A DNA stretch of 31,472 nucleotides from Perkinsus marinus ATCC 50983 (taxonomy: Eukaryota; Perkinsozoa; Perkinsida; Perkinsidae). The notes under the pieces were generated by a model. The model made no database searches. It saw only the letters and a list, made by a program, of their open reading frames with translations, and was not told the DNA's origin. Of this stretch, positions 11,270-23,158 are shown piece by piece; within the stretch, counting starts at the first letter, position 1, and each line of letters opens with the position of its first letter. The position numbers and the translations under genes were made by a program. Location of the stretch: assembly GCF_000006405.1 (NCBI RefSeq), contig NW_003212397.1, forward strand, positions 389,170-420,641. The letters are read 5' to 3'.

Positions 11270-11884
11270 CATCCCAACTCCGTTGATGATCATCCGTCCA
11301 GCACAGATCATGTCGCTGTGGGAATCACTGCTTTTGAAGCATTGATCACGGTAACATAGCTAATAATTATAGAAACCACATTTTATCATTGCATAAGACT
11401 TGTCCCAATGACTCAGTACTCGAGTTGAAGTAGGTTGGATTGGGGTCCTAACAAACTCGTCGTAGATCGGAGTCGTACAGTCTATCACCATCTACTTCAT
11501 CACTCGGAGTGATTATGCTGCTCGTTCAAGTTGTAATTAATAAGAATGGCCGCGCAAGCCTCAATTACTAACGCATACAGTCACGGTTTCGAGAACTTGT
11601 ATGTAAAACTCAACATCGTGAATCTTCGAATTATCAATGCGGCGCTGCAAGACTTGGTTCGTAAAGTGTGAGTAAATCATGACGATGATTGCAAGACTAG
11701 AGGTGTGGTGTGTAACTGCTCGGGTTAGAATCAGTCTATTTGATTACTGAGAGGATAATCGATGCAATTCAGTCCCGATAGCATCCCCCTATATTGAACT
11801 TGAATACAACAGCTTTGTTGAGGAAATTGGCATTCAGCCGTGAAGGAATGTTGTAGATCAGAAAAATGGCTAGAGCATATCTAT
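11270..11884. other. Convergent intergenic region between cullin and GAPDH 3' ends
   Basis: About 615 nt between the stop codons of two convergent genes. No open frame with domain features, no tandem repeat and no RNA gene could be seen. It should contain the 3' untranslated regions of both transcripts. Confidence 0.5.
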
Positions 11885-13706
<1,822 letters not shown>

Positions 13707-15164
13707 CTAGTGAGCTCCATCATCACCGCCCAGAGGGACGCAAGGGACCAGAGAGCCACTTGAATAGGCGGCCATGAGCTCCTTGATGCTTGCAAAAACC
13801 TGATAGGAACGAACCTCTATTATGACTGAGACTAATGTCAGTAGTTACAAAGTTAGGAAGTAGTGGACTCCTCTTCAACTGCTTCTCATCAGTGCATCCA
13901 CTCATGACCAGAGCGCAGTCGATTCCGTTCTCGATGGCTGTGCGGATGTCCGTACCTGCGACAGCGAATTCGGCCACGGTACAAGGAAGGCAATTATACC
14001 CAAGGAGTCTCCGACAAAGAGGACTGGGCCTAGTCCGGGGTGACGGCCTTGAGGACACTGCGAGAACAATCGCTGTCGAGCCATCCGGAGCATATGAGGG
14101 TTGGGTTTCCCTAGGTTATACGAGGATGCATGAGTAACCTGTATAGGGGCAATGTGGAGATGCATCGTGTCAGACATGGACGGACCTTGGATATCATCTC
14201 CACAGCGGGCATGGGCATTCCGAACTTGTAGCTTCCATCCGATGTTACCTAGAAACACCATAGAAGACGAGAAACGATGCAACAAGGTACTTCATAGTAA
14301 TCAGGGCAAGTGAAGAGGAGACGGGCTCCTTCCTGGACACAAGAGCATGCGTACTCGACGTATCTTGTGTTCTCGGAGTGGACCTGGGGCAGACAAGGTG
14401 GATCAGGCACGCAGGTTCGATCCCTGGACACGGTGGTTCACCTCACTTACCGAGCCGATAAGAACATAGTCGATCTCCCTCGGTGCACGAGTCTTCCTCG
14501 TTTCACCCGTGACGACAGAGTCTTCAGGTAATCCATGCTTCACGAAGGCATCTCTCACAGTAGAGATCAGGCCCACCTAGTCACGAATTCGATAAAGAGG
14601 ATACCACCTTAACGACTATAACGTACCTCACCAACGATGTATACCATACCTGTCCAACCGTTAGCCATGAGCCGATGGAAGAAGTCAGCAGCACCTAAGA
14701 ACGACACCGTAGTAGAGAGGAAGTACCAAACCAAAGTCTTACTGTTAGCCGCAGTGTATATCTGGCTGACAGGTATACTCACTCCGAGTATACCCAAAAG
14801 CTTACGGCTCAGATCCTCTGCGGTATACCGACATTCGTTGGTCAAGAGCATATAGGGCACCTGTAAAAGTACAAACTCAGTCGCAATTGTACTCAAAAGA
14901 ATCGCTACTTGTCCAGCGTTGAGCATTGTCATGAACTCGCTAGCTCCCGGAATAGTGGTTCCGAATCGATGAAGAACTCCGTCCATGTCCAGTAGGAAAC
15001 CGTGGTAGCGACTAGAACGATATAGTGTGATAGAGGCATGTCCCCTTTTTCACTCTTACTCATGTCGGAAAACACTACTTAGTGATGTACTGACAAATGG
15101 GGCTCCCGCGAGGATCCTACAAGAAGCAGCAGGTTCGACTCAAAACGGAACTTCGCTCCGCCAT
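13707..15164 (-). CDS. HAD-superfamily phosphatase, NagD/PGP type
   Basis: Multi-exon gene on the - strand. HAD motif I is GFLLDMDGVLHR (exon 14909-15011), with both catalytic Asp residues. Then come PYMLLTNECRYTAEDL (motif II Thr in LLTN), the cap region (HGLPEDSVVTGE, REIDYVLIGS), NLGKPNPHMLRMA (motif III Lys), VLFVGDSLGTDIRTAIENGIDCALVMSG (motif IV) and a C terminus ending GGDDGAH. This order is typical of the NagD/4-nitrophenylphosphatase/phosphoglycolate phosphatase branch; the substrate cannot be read off. Introns are short. The start is unsure: exon 1 may be 15121-15164 (MAERSS...), or the 15011 acceptor may instead join an upstream exon coding for EVIKGHNDDIRFETS (about 15175-15270), which keeps phase and would extend the N terminus. 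Confidence 0.82.
14384..14450 (-). other. 67-nt phosphatase intron carrying a tRNA B-box/T-arm motif
   Basis: The intron between DYVLIGS and VHSENTRY holds, antisense to the gene, GGTTCGATCCC flanked by GCA and TGG. It matches the B-box consensus and can form most of a T-arm stem (GCAGG with CCTGG). Confidence 0.7.
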
Positions 15165-17036
15165 AGTTGATTATTACCTGCTAGTCTCAAACCGAATATC
15201 ATCATTGTGGCCCTTGATGACTTCCAAGAGACCCTTGCACGACTCATCGACGGGCGTGGACTCCGACTGAGAGCAGCACTGATTTGTCGCGCACCACGAA
15301 AATGTCTGTTCTCACACTGTCATCATCAATATAATCTACTCTCGATGGCTCATGGTTCTTCCACTTGTTCCTCATACGCCAAGTCATGTTTTCTACACGC
15401 AACGTGTCAACCTAACACATATGAATCTCAGAGTAGTGGCTGAAGTCTAGCAAAGTATCGGAGCAAGCATCCAATTACATCCATGTTTATCCCAGGCCTT
15501 CTCTCCCTCCTGTTGAGCATCGAGGACGTCCGCCACAGGTCGTCCATAACTGACCATTCCCGACTTCGCACTTTCATCATAGTCACCAACGACTAAGCAG
15601 GGACCCTCGAGTGATGACCATCCTATCGCGATAGGATCGCGACCCACCTTGCTTCGTAATGCGATCTCCATATCAAGTGGGAGCTGGGGCTCATGCGGCA
15701 TCGACACCGATGAGGATGCTGTGCTGGCCGCAGATGATGATGATGATGCAGTCTTGTCTGTTAAAGGGGGCAGAGACGTACCGTACATGATGATGACCCT
15801 AGAAAGTGGAAAGTGTATGAGGAGGAAGAACTAGAAGCACTGGCTGAGTAACCCATCGAACCATGCCGAACCACCACCATCACCCTGCAATCACTTTCTA
15901 CGCGAGACGCGGTTATGTCACCAGCGAGAGAGGCCTGCCAGTGAGGAACAAGCGTCCAAGTGAAGTTCCATCGGGAAGCTGAGCCGGAGAGAGACCCTTA
16001 CGTTCGAGGCATTATCGAGAGGGAGATCCGGCTCCCTTAGTCTACAGTTATACCACCGCTGAATTATGTAAAACAACAACAGAGACAACGAATGAAATAG
16101 AATTACTAAAAGACTGCCAGAATTCGGAAAGGTGAGTACCATTATTCCTCTCCATACTAGTCTTATCTATTAAATCCGATTATCTATAGATGTAGAGGGT
16201 GCCAAGCCTGAAGACTAAGTGCACCTTTTGACCAGCTTGAACCTCGGACTCGTTATCCAACATATACTCGTCTTCCTCCTCGATAGCAGGTGTGGCGAGA
16301 ATACTGTCTTGCCGAAAGAGTAGACCAGATCATCAGCACCAAAAACCACCTGCATTTGGCGTTCTACTTGGTAGGAATTGAAGAACACGATAGGCCAACC
16401 CAAGGGACTCAGAGAAGTGTCGCAAAGACATAGCCGGTAGCCTATACCGACCCTTTCATGGACCAAAACGGCGAGGCAGCGACCACCCACGTTCCGGACT
16501 GAAAGTATCAGTGTGGTAAAATTTGCACATGATTAACCACAAGTGTTGGTGACACTACGAAAACTCTGAGGAAATTTTGGAGAATTTCTATAAGTGTCTT
16601 TCCATTTCTCGTAAGTATTCCTTCGATTCGTGTATGATTAGTGAGGAAACTATTGAGCTCAACTGAGGAAAACGAGCACATATTTTGCAGCACTGGAAGG
16701 TACTTCGTTACTCTCCACACCGAGCTTCATTAAAGGATTAAATGACTCGGTCATTCGCTCGAAATAGAGAGGACGTTTTCTTTGTTTCAAAGTCGTGGTG
16801 ATTGTATCGCATCTTGGAGAGCCCACGACTGCAATCCTGACAGCCTTGGAATCGTCCTTAACGGTGACCAAGCTTTTTGTATAGCCTACGCCACTACTCT
16901 CAACCGCAATGAGCTTCGCCTGACCTATGTCGCGGTCCCGACGAAATTGATGGTTCCAAAAACGAACTAGATGTTTAAAAGGTGCAGTTGACGGGTACCA
17001 CCTTTCACACATTCTTTTCTTTATTCTCCTCCCCAC
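15165..17036 (-). CDS. Unrecognised - strand coding stretch, gene model unresolved
   Basis: Several protein-like - strand segments separated by plausible introns; I recognise no family. From 5' to 3': about 16930-16600 (KLIAVESSGVGYTKSLVTVKD, later FERMTESFNPLMKLGVESNE); about 16495-16300 (GGRCLAVLVHERVGIGYR, then GWPIVFFNSYQVERQMQ); a + 1 frame segment at 16300-16210 that reads as an acidic peptide (EEEDEYMLDNESEVQ); and 15797-15447, with a Ser-rich linker, then DMEIALRSKVGRDPIAIGW and CLVVGDYDESAKSGMV. Smaller pieces at 15400-15170 include GLLEVIKGHNDDIRF and could belong to the phosphatase. It may be one or two genes. The reading frames change between segments, so boundaries here are approximate and no function is proposed. 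Confidence 0.4.
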
Positions 17037-17314
17037 ATTTCAATACCAGACTGGTGTCACCAGTAGAGCTTCCAATAGTTACTAATGTTAATCATCTTTT
17101 CCTACCCAGACGATAGTTTTCAGAAGGTCCACACTGCCACTACGTTCGCCCGGAAGACTTCCGAATAGCCTCACTTAGAGGAGTCTCCCTATCATCAGAA
17201 ACCGACATCTTGCAGTAATCTTGAAATCTTGCATTTCCTCAGAACAGTAGCTTAATCGATTTGCCTATTTGGTGTGCTCTAACCGTCCTCTCGAGTCATT
17301 GAGAATCAGTCACC

Positions 17315-17606
17315 ATGGCCAAGTCCAAGAACCATACCAACCATAACCAGAACAAGAAGGCCCACCGTAACGGCATCAAGAAGGTAAAAGGATGGGCTCG
17401 TTTTTATTCCTACGAAAATCGCAAATGGAGCTTCGCTAACCTAATTGAAGTTTATGATATTGTGTTCGCGTATACTAGATGGACGTTGCTTGTTCTGTCA
17501 GGCCCCTACCTACAAGAAGATGTCCACTCGCGGTATGTGCCCTAAATTCCTGCGTAACGCCAAATACGCTCTCAAGGGCTGCCAACAGTTGAAGAAGTCC
17601 GAGTAA
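17315..17606 (+). CDS. RPL29: 60S ribosomal protein eL29
   Basis: Two exons, 17315-17383 and 17502-17606, with a 118-nt intron, give 57 aa. Exon 1 is the highly conserved MAKSKNHTNHNQNKKAHRNG followed by IKK. Exon 2 reads APTYKKMSTRG, then PKFLRNAKYALKG. Yeast Rpl29 is 59 aa, so this is the short fungal/protist form without the animal C-terminal extension. The start lies in CACCATGGCC. It is a small basic protein of the large ribosomal subunit. It is the only clear + strand gene between 11.3 and 25.4 kb and is divergently placed next to the unresolved - strand stretch, with under 300 nt between them. Confidence 0.97.
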
Positions 17607-18374
17607 AGGGAACAGGCAATTCATTTGCTCATCAGCGGTGTAAAATGATGATGATTGGTTGGCGTTTCTAAAGGACTCAGGACTGTGGAACATTCTCCTT
17701 GTATGTTGCGTTGAGTCTTAGAAACACGTATTCTCTGCAGATCTATGGCGACCTTTGTTGAGGAGTCGATTAGGAACGCAATTAGAATCGCGGAAGTCAA
17801 AGAATGGGATAGTGTGATTCTCAATTGTATCAGTCTTCGTGCTATCGCAATATGTTTACGAGAATCTGATAGATGATCTTGGTTATTTATGTTTTTATGC
17901 CAACTGTTTACTATCACGGAAATGTACTTCAAGTTCATGTACGTACTGCTACGTACGTGTGCGTACTGCTCGGTCACTTTGTCTGCGCCATCTTTCTCGT
18001 GGCCCACACCACTTTTTGACGACCGAATCAAAACTACAGCATTTTCAATTCGAATGATTTCTGTAAAGACAAGTCAATGTTTTACCTTCCCCGTTAGTAT
18101 TTCACCCATGGCTCAGATAAAATATACGGAAGATTGATGTTATACCTGGTCTATGTGTAAGTCTAGGCGTTTAGTTCAACAAAGGACGCGAATTCGTTGG
18201 TGTATGTTTCTTACAGTCTCACTGGGCTGACTCAATCAATATCAACGTGCAAACAAACAGATGGATCAACATGGATATCACAAGCAATACTGTGTTGGAT
18301 ATGATCCCGTAAATTCATCATCACTAAATTGACCGATAACAAAACACTGAGCCTAATGATGGTAAAGCGATACG
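17607..18374. other. Intergenic region with one small open frame
   Basis: About 770 nt. A 43-codon frame on + (17745-17876) starts MATFVEESIRNAIRIAEVKEW and follows a pyrimidine-rich AG. It looks slightly protein-like but has no known domain and no clear continuation. A 136-codon - strand frame at 17621-18031 has no features of a real protein and I consider it chance. Otherwise nothing was seen. Confidence 0.35.
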
Positions 18375-18952
18375 TTAATGTGGCTGCTCATCAAAGAATA
18401 GCTGCTCAGTGGCTCGGAACTGCCCTGTACTCTGCTGCCATCGCTTCACCCGGCGAAGAGCATCTCGACGTTTCCGTTTCCACCCTTCAGTGAGTGCCTG
18501 GCGAACACCACCGCATGATCCAAGGCATTCTACCATCATACTTACCTTTCTCGTGCTCAACCAGCGCCGACGAATCTCTTCATCACTGCCTCTCCTGTAG
18601 AAAGGAGGAGCTTTCGGGATCTTCCGTCGGTCAATTGCGGGCAACAAAAACCGGTATTTCTTCTGGGAGGGTTTTGATACATCACCAACCTCGATCGATT
18701 CCGTCTCGTCGTCATCATCATGGGCAGCAGCGACTGCTGGCTTCTTCCCCAGCGAGGCTAGCCACGAGACTGCTGAGGGCACCGATGCTGGAAGGAGCAA
18801 TATGGTCATATGAATGGCATTCGTGATAGGTTACCTGCCGGGGCTGTTGCCTCTACCTCGTCATGGTGTGCCTCCTCCTCCTCTGGCTCGGCCTGGCTCT
18901 TCTTGAACATGCCGGCGAAGCTGGCGTTGATAGACCATTCCCGTGTGGACAT
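18375..18952 (-). CDS. Small charged protein with NOL8/Nop8-like basic tail
   Basis: Exons 18835-18952, 18546-18787 and 18375-18497 (introns 47 and 48 nt, phases consistent) give 160 aa. Residues 1-40 begin MSTREWSINASFAGMFKKS and carry an acidic run. The middle has an AHDDDDETESIE acidic cluster. The C-terminal third is strongly basic: DEEIRRRWLSTRKALTEGWKRKRRDALRRVKRW. The pattern of a Trp-containing RRRW helix, then LTxxWKRKRRDALRR, resembles the C-terminal tail of NOL8/Nop8-type 60S assembly proteins and other nucleolar proteins, but the RNA-recognition domain of NOL8 is absent. The gene may be longer upstream. The model is fairly secure, the function is weakly supported. Confidence 0.6.
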
Positions 18953-19173
18953 CGGTGTGTCTTCAACAACAATCACTTCTGGGAATTCATCAAATTATGG
19001 TACGGCCAGTCAACACACCCATAACACAACACGCTGATGGTATTGATGCAATTTCGAGAATTCACATGGAGGTATCTGGAAGGAATAGCGCCTCCTAGGC
19101 AGACACTGAAAGCTTCAAGAAAAGCTTTCCCACACAACATGATTCTGACAAGTGACTCAATGGTCCCTCGCCA

Positions 19174-19350
19174 CTAAACCCTATCTCCTCGCCAGGTGGA
19201 CTTGATGAGCTTATAGTCGGCGTTATAGTATCGAGCGCCTACTACAAAGGGTCTGAGAATGCTGAGGATGTCATCTGATGAAAAAACTGCAAAAACAAAG
19301 AGACCCAAGGTAGACCAACTCAGCCGGGAAATGCGATCCAGAGGGAACAT
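19174..19350 (-). CDS. Possible 58-aa single-span membrane protein
   Basis: An uninterrupted frame from ATG to stop, 58 aa. Residues 11-25 (SWSTLGLFVFAVFSS) could span a membrane, followed by DDILSILRPFVVGARYYNAD and a basic end KLIKSTWRGDRV. I recognise no family; small subunits of mitochondrial complexes have this build. An alternative is that only the part after 19304 is an exon, because CTCTTTGTTTTTGCAG just before it is an ideal intron 3' end. It sits between the Kir stop and the NOL8-like start on the same strand. Confidence 0.4.
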   Translation of the reverse strand: MFPLDRISRLSWSTLGLFVFAVFSSDDILSILRPFVVGARYYNADYKLIKSTWRGDRV

Positions 19351-19552
19351 TAAGTTGATGATAGTAGCTCAAACGAATGGTAAAGATGGTAGCAACTGTA
19401 CAGAGGTTTACAAAATTGTAGCAATGGTAGTGAACGGATAGAATAGGACACCTCAGTGCTGATGGAAGCACTTTGATAAAAATTCAATCACAAATTATAT
19501 TATAAACAAAGTACAATACAGATCTGTGGCGAATCGCGATAGTAACATCCCG

Positions 19553-22398
19553 TCAGTTTCTGCACGGGACGTCGTCCATTATAGTATCGTCAGCCTCAGA
19601 GGAGAAGGATCCCTCTCTCACCAAGAGCGAGCTCGAAGCCTCCGATATGTTGGAGGACCCCCCGTCATTAGCGACTCGGCCAGTCGATGTCCACAACTCG
19701 TTGATCTTCGAGTAGTCTATATGACACGCTCCTGAAGAGTGAGTACTCACTTCCATCCGAGCTGAATTGAAATGCACCAAACACCACATGGCGCTACACT
19801 ATTGAGAGAGACGCTTTCCATCGAAACAGCTCACCGTCATCTCCCGTGGTAACACAGGGGGCGTAAGTGGCATTGACCACAAGATCATCAATAGTGTAAC
19901 TGTGTCTGGCCTGCAGTGTAGAGCTAGTGTTGCCTTCTATTCCCTAGAGTGACAAACGAGTAAAGTAAAACGGAGGAGATGATAGCGGTCACCTCCACGA
20001 GAACGACGACTTCCCAATAACCAGAACGCGAGAGGTAGTCGTATATTCGCTCGGCTTGGCTGCGGTCCTCGACCGGCCCTGCACCTATGTTGTAAGAAAT
20101 GCCCCAGCCAGGATTCGAACCCGCGACCTCGACTTACCTCCCGCATCTGTCTCGACTTCAGGCGGCAATCTGTGTGAGTGTTCCGGAGGCACCCCATTGA
20201 TCTCATCATTCACTTGATTATAGACAATGTGCGCTCTAAAACTCCACTGTAAAAAGCCGATACAACGATGAGGTGTACAAAACTGACCTGAGGTCGACTC
20301 TAGTGTGGAAAGTCTCACCACAAGTCGGGCAGCTATAGTCGTCTCGATTGCCTTGCAAACCATCACATTCTCGAAGTGGTGGGAAGGGGAACGTGTCGTG
20401 ACGTTGGCCTGAGACATTCCCATCTCAGTGAGACCGGCACTGACTAGCAGTCTACTTGAGGGCATCAATGGTGAGTAACGGTCGATAGAATGAATGACCA
20501 AAGTGGGCATCGCTAACAATAATGGTGCGCCCAGCTCATCATTCGGTCTGTTCAGACGCATGTACCTATCATAGCAGTCATACTCCTAACGGCAATCATA
20601 CACTTATTACTCTCCGACAAAGCGATAGCGGCCTCTGTGGGAAAAGAAGTAGCATCGAACGTGGGCTTCTATGAGCTGATGCTTCCTCATCTCCACTATT
20701 TGAAACATGAAGTACGGCTTGCCATCCGAACCAGCTCGAATCACTGCTTTATCCGAGAACAGTATCGTCTCAGCTCGCTTGCCGCCTCGTGAGAGTCGTG
20801 TATATCTAAAGAGCATCATCAATTCCCACTGTACTCACAGGGCACACCACTTACAGCAATCCAATGATAGAGGCATTCAGAAGGACCGTCACACAACACT
20901 GCATGGATAGGACCACAGCTCCACTGGTGCAATCAGAGAAGTACCTAGATATTGATAGCCGAGCACGAGCAGGGGGTCGACAACGTACTGGTCAGGGGCT
21001 CCGAACCCGACAGTGGCCTGCGTCTCCATCGAGAGGTAGAAGGCTCTAAGGTAGCTGCCTTTGAACTGGGCACCACATGGCTCGTCTACTAATAACCATA
21101 GCCCCGCGAATACCGCTACGACCGTTATGTAACTGAAATCGGGTAAGCCTATGAACTGAGACGGTGCCCAACTGATAAACCGCGGCAAACTATCGTATGC
21201 CATTTGGCGGTTGTAACCGTGGCATGAGCGTTGTAGATCAGGATTTTTATCTATTCCTGTTACACTAGTGCCTATTTCAAACGGACAGCCTATAAAATCA
21301 CATTAAGGAGAGTCGCCTGATACTGCCAGTAATACCCCCTAAAGGAGCATCCGATCGACTCTGCGTCCTCATATTGGAGCTCATAATTAATTCACAATAT
21401 TAAATTTTCTAGGAGAGCCTTCTTGAAGATTTTGAAATGCCCATTATTACAAGACTAGAATGCCGGCGATAAGCACATTAGTGTTGGTGTCCAACACGCT
21501 GTGGAAGAAGTCGCTGACGTATCTACCCAAAGCTCTACGAACAGCAGCAACAACCCCACCACCACTGCACTTACAATGACTGCAGCTGATTCTTCCTGTC
21601 AATTCTCATAGTACCAGTGCTCTGTTTCATTGGTCGCTCACGATTCAGCAATCGGAACACAGGTCGGGGGCGACGACTCTTTGACGGCGCCTAGCCAAGG
21701 ACCATGGCCGATCGAACAAACTGGAGGGCCTTACAGAATTATACTTCCTCTCGAAAGATATATCACTGTCATCGTCCTCGTACGCAGCATTACTATCATC
21801 ACCAGAACTGAGAAGATATCAAATCCAGAGGGCGCAGGTTCGATCCCCGGTTAGGACTCACTCGAAGATCTCCAGACCAGGCCGAGTGACCATACCCGGT
21901 TTGCTATGGAAGGTGTAGTCGTTTAGACTCTTCAATGTCATCTGATTCAAAGTCGCCCACTCAGCTGGTAACCTGAGGTCAGCGAAGACCTTCACGGCAG
22001 CATGAATGTTTCCCCCTTAATGTCCACCGCAGTCTTTCCGTGTCTACTATCGAGCTCCACCCATTGTGTTCTATTTTCCGAATCGAACACTACTACTACC
22101 ACTACTACTACTACTACTACTATCAAAAGGCCATAAGCATCCCCCATACTCACCCATGAACATTGAAGTCATTTATCGGCAATTCGTCCTCCGCCGCCGT
22201 CGGCTTATAGAAGCCTGATGGTCGCCTTCTAACACCTTCCATGAATGATCGTCTCCTCCTCGATAAGTCCCCAACACCGGGGCTCCTAGGGGTCAATCGA
22301 GCATCATTACCCTGGCGCCGATCACCAAGACTCGACACACCATTCCCCGGCAAGGCTGGCCTGATCAAATACCACTCCCATGTGAGCATCGTCTTCAT
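19553..22398 (-). CDS. Inward-rectifier (Kir) potassium channel
   Basis: Multi-exon - strand gene; the start (22398, MKTMLTWEWY) is uncertain. Order: basic N-terminal region (SRRRRSFMEGVRRRPS, about 22200-22330), slide helix GRYVSDFFHSVLD near 21520, first membrane span FSYITVVAVFAGLWLLV, then the pore AF-YLSMETQATVGFG with filter TVGFG (about 21000-21030). The second span is VVLSMQCCVTVLLNASIIGLL, followed by the hallmark RGGKRAETILFSDKAVI, IVEMRKHQLIEAHVR and LVIHSIDRYSPL. The tail has YWEVVVLVE, STLQARHSYTIDDLV and CHIDYSKINELW. These match the Kir cytoplasmic beta domain in order. Kir channels pass K+ at negative potentials and need PIP2. The last exon is 19553-19731 and ends in a Ser/acidic tail. 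The channel family is certain; several N-terminal exons are not resolved. Confidence 0.88.
20085..20137 (-). other. 53-nt Kir intron carrying a tRNA B-box/T-arm motif
   Basis: The intron between the exons ending ETDAG and starting AGPVEDRS reads GGTTCGAATCC on the gene's own strand, within GCGGG-TTCGAAT-CCTGG, which folds as a near-complete T arm. In the other three cases the motif is antisense to the gene. Confidence 0.75.
21808..21861 (-). other. 54-nt Kir intron carrying a tRNA B-box/T-arm motif
   Basis: The intron after RPGLEIFE contains, antisense to the gene, GGTTCGATCCC preceded by GCGCA, almost the same as the phosphatase intron core. Confidence 0.7.
22090..22123 (-). repeat. (GTA)n microsatellite in a Kir intron
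   Basis: About 11 trinucleotide units, one interrupted. On the - strand, which is the gene's sense strand, the repeat reads GTA/TAG, just downstream of the donor following NDFNVHG. Confidence 0.85.
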
Positions 22399-23158
22399 CT
22401 ACCTACACGAGCCCATGAGATACAGTGTCAGTGGTCCTAGCAGTCTGCCCTAGACCAGTATCGTCACCATCGTTAGGACTACCGCCAGACTTCCCACCAT
22501 CCCACCCGGCTACAACCGGTGACATTTACGGTGATATGAGTAGCTATATATAATTCCCGTACCACACTTCCCAATAACGCAAGGACGAAGATGCTACGGC
22601 AGTAACAACTCTATAAATGTGATGTACTCCAGGAATGCAATAAACGGCTCCTGTTGAAATGCAGCCTCCCAACTGAAGAGGAGGGCCTCCTCGGGAGCCT
22701 CAAGTAGCTTTCATCCAACCGCAGTGGTTGACAATCAAGGGATAAGACAACTGAAAAGCCAGGGCATATCTATTTTTGCAACGACAATTTCTTTCAACCG
22801 AGAACAACATCGTTAATCCTCGACTCGAGACCGCAGAAACAAATATATTCCTGAAATCGCGAATAATACCAAATTTCAATATACAACCCAATCGTCCCAG
22901 CTTCGACTAACTGAAAAATTTGACCCGTACAATATCTCCCTACTACTATTCCTCATGACAAGTAAGTACCGCTCCCAAGCCGTCCAGATGCTTCCGATGA
23001 CCACGAAGATAGCCTCGCCTGCACTGCACACATCATCCCATCCCATGGTACCCATGGTCATAGAACGACACAACATGAACTCACACCATGTAGAAACAAT
23101 TACGGTATATACCAGTACAGAGAAGTCCTCTCTAAACAATCAACATCATTTACTTTCA
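22399..23158. other. Intergenic region between PGM3 3' end and Kir 5' end
   Basis: About 760 nt. Open frames of 60-97 codons on both strands lack domain features or splice continuity and I do not call them. The region should contain the Kir promoter and possibly an unresolved first exon. Confidence 0.45.

Noticed and set aside
17621-18031. 136-codon - strand frame
   Set aside because: No domain, no signal or membrane segment, and it overlaps the 3' side of RPL29 region; composition looks random.
20085-20160. tRNA gene on the - strand
   Set aside because: Only a T-arm-like part is present; there is no matching 5' acceptor, D arm or anticodon arm, and the motif lies inside an intron.
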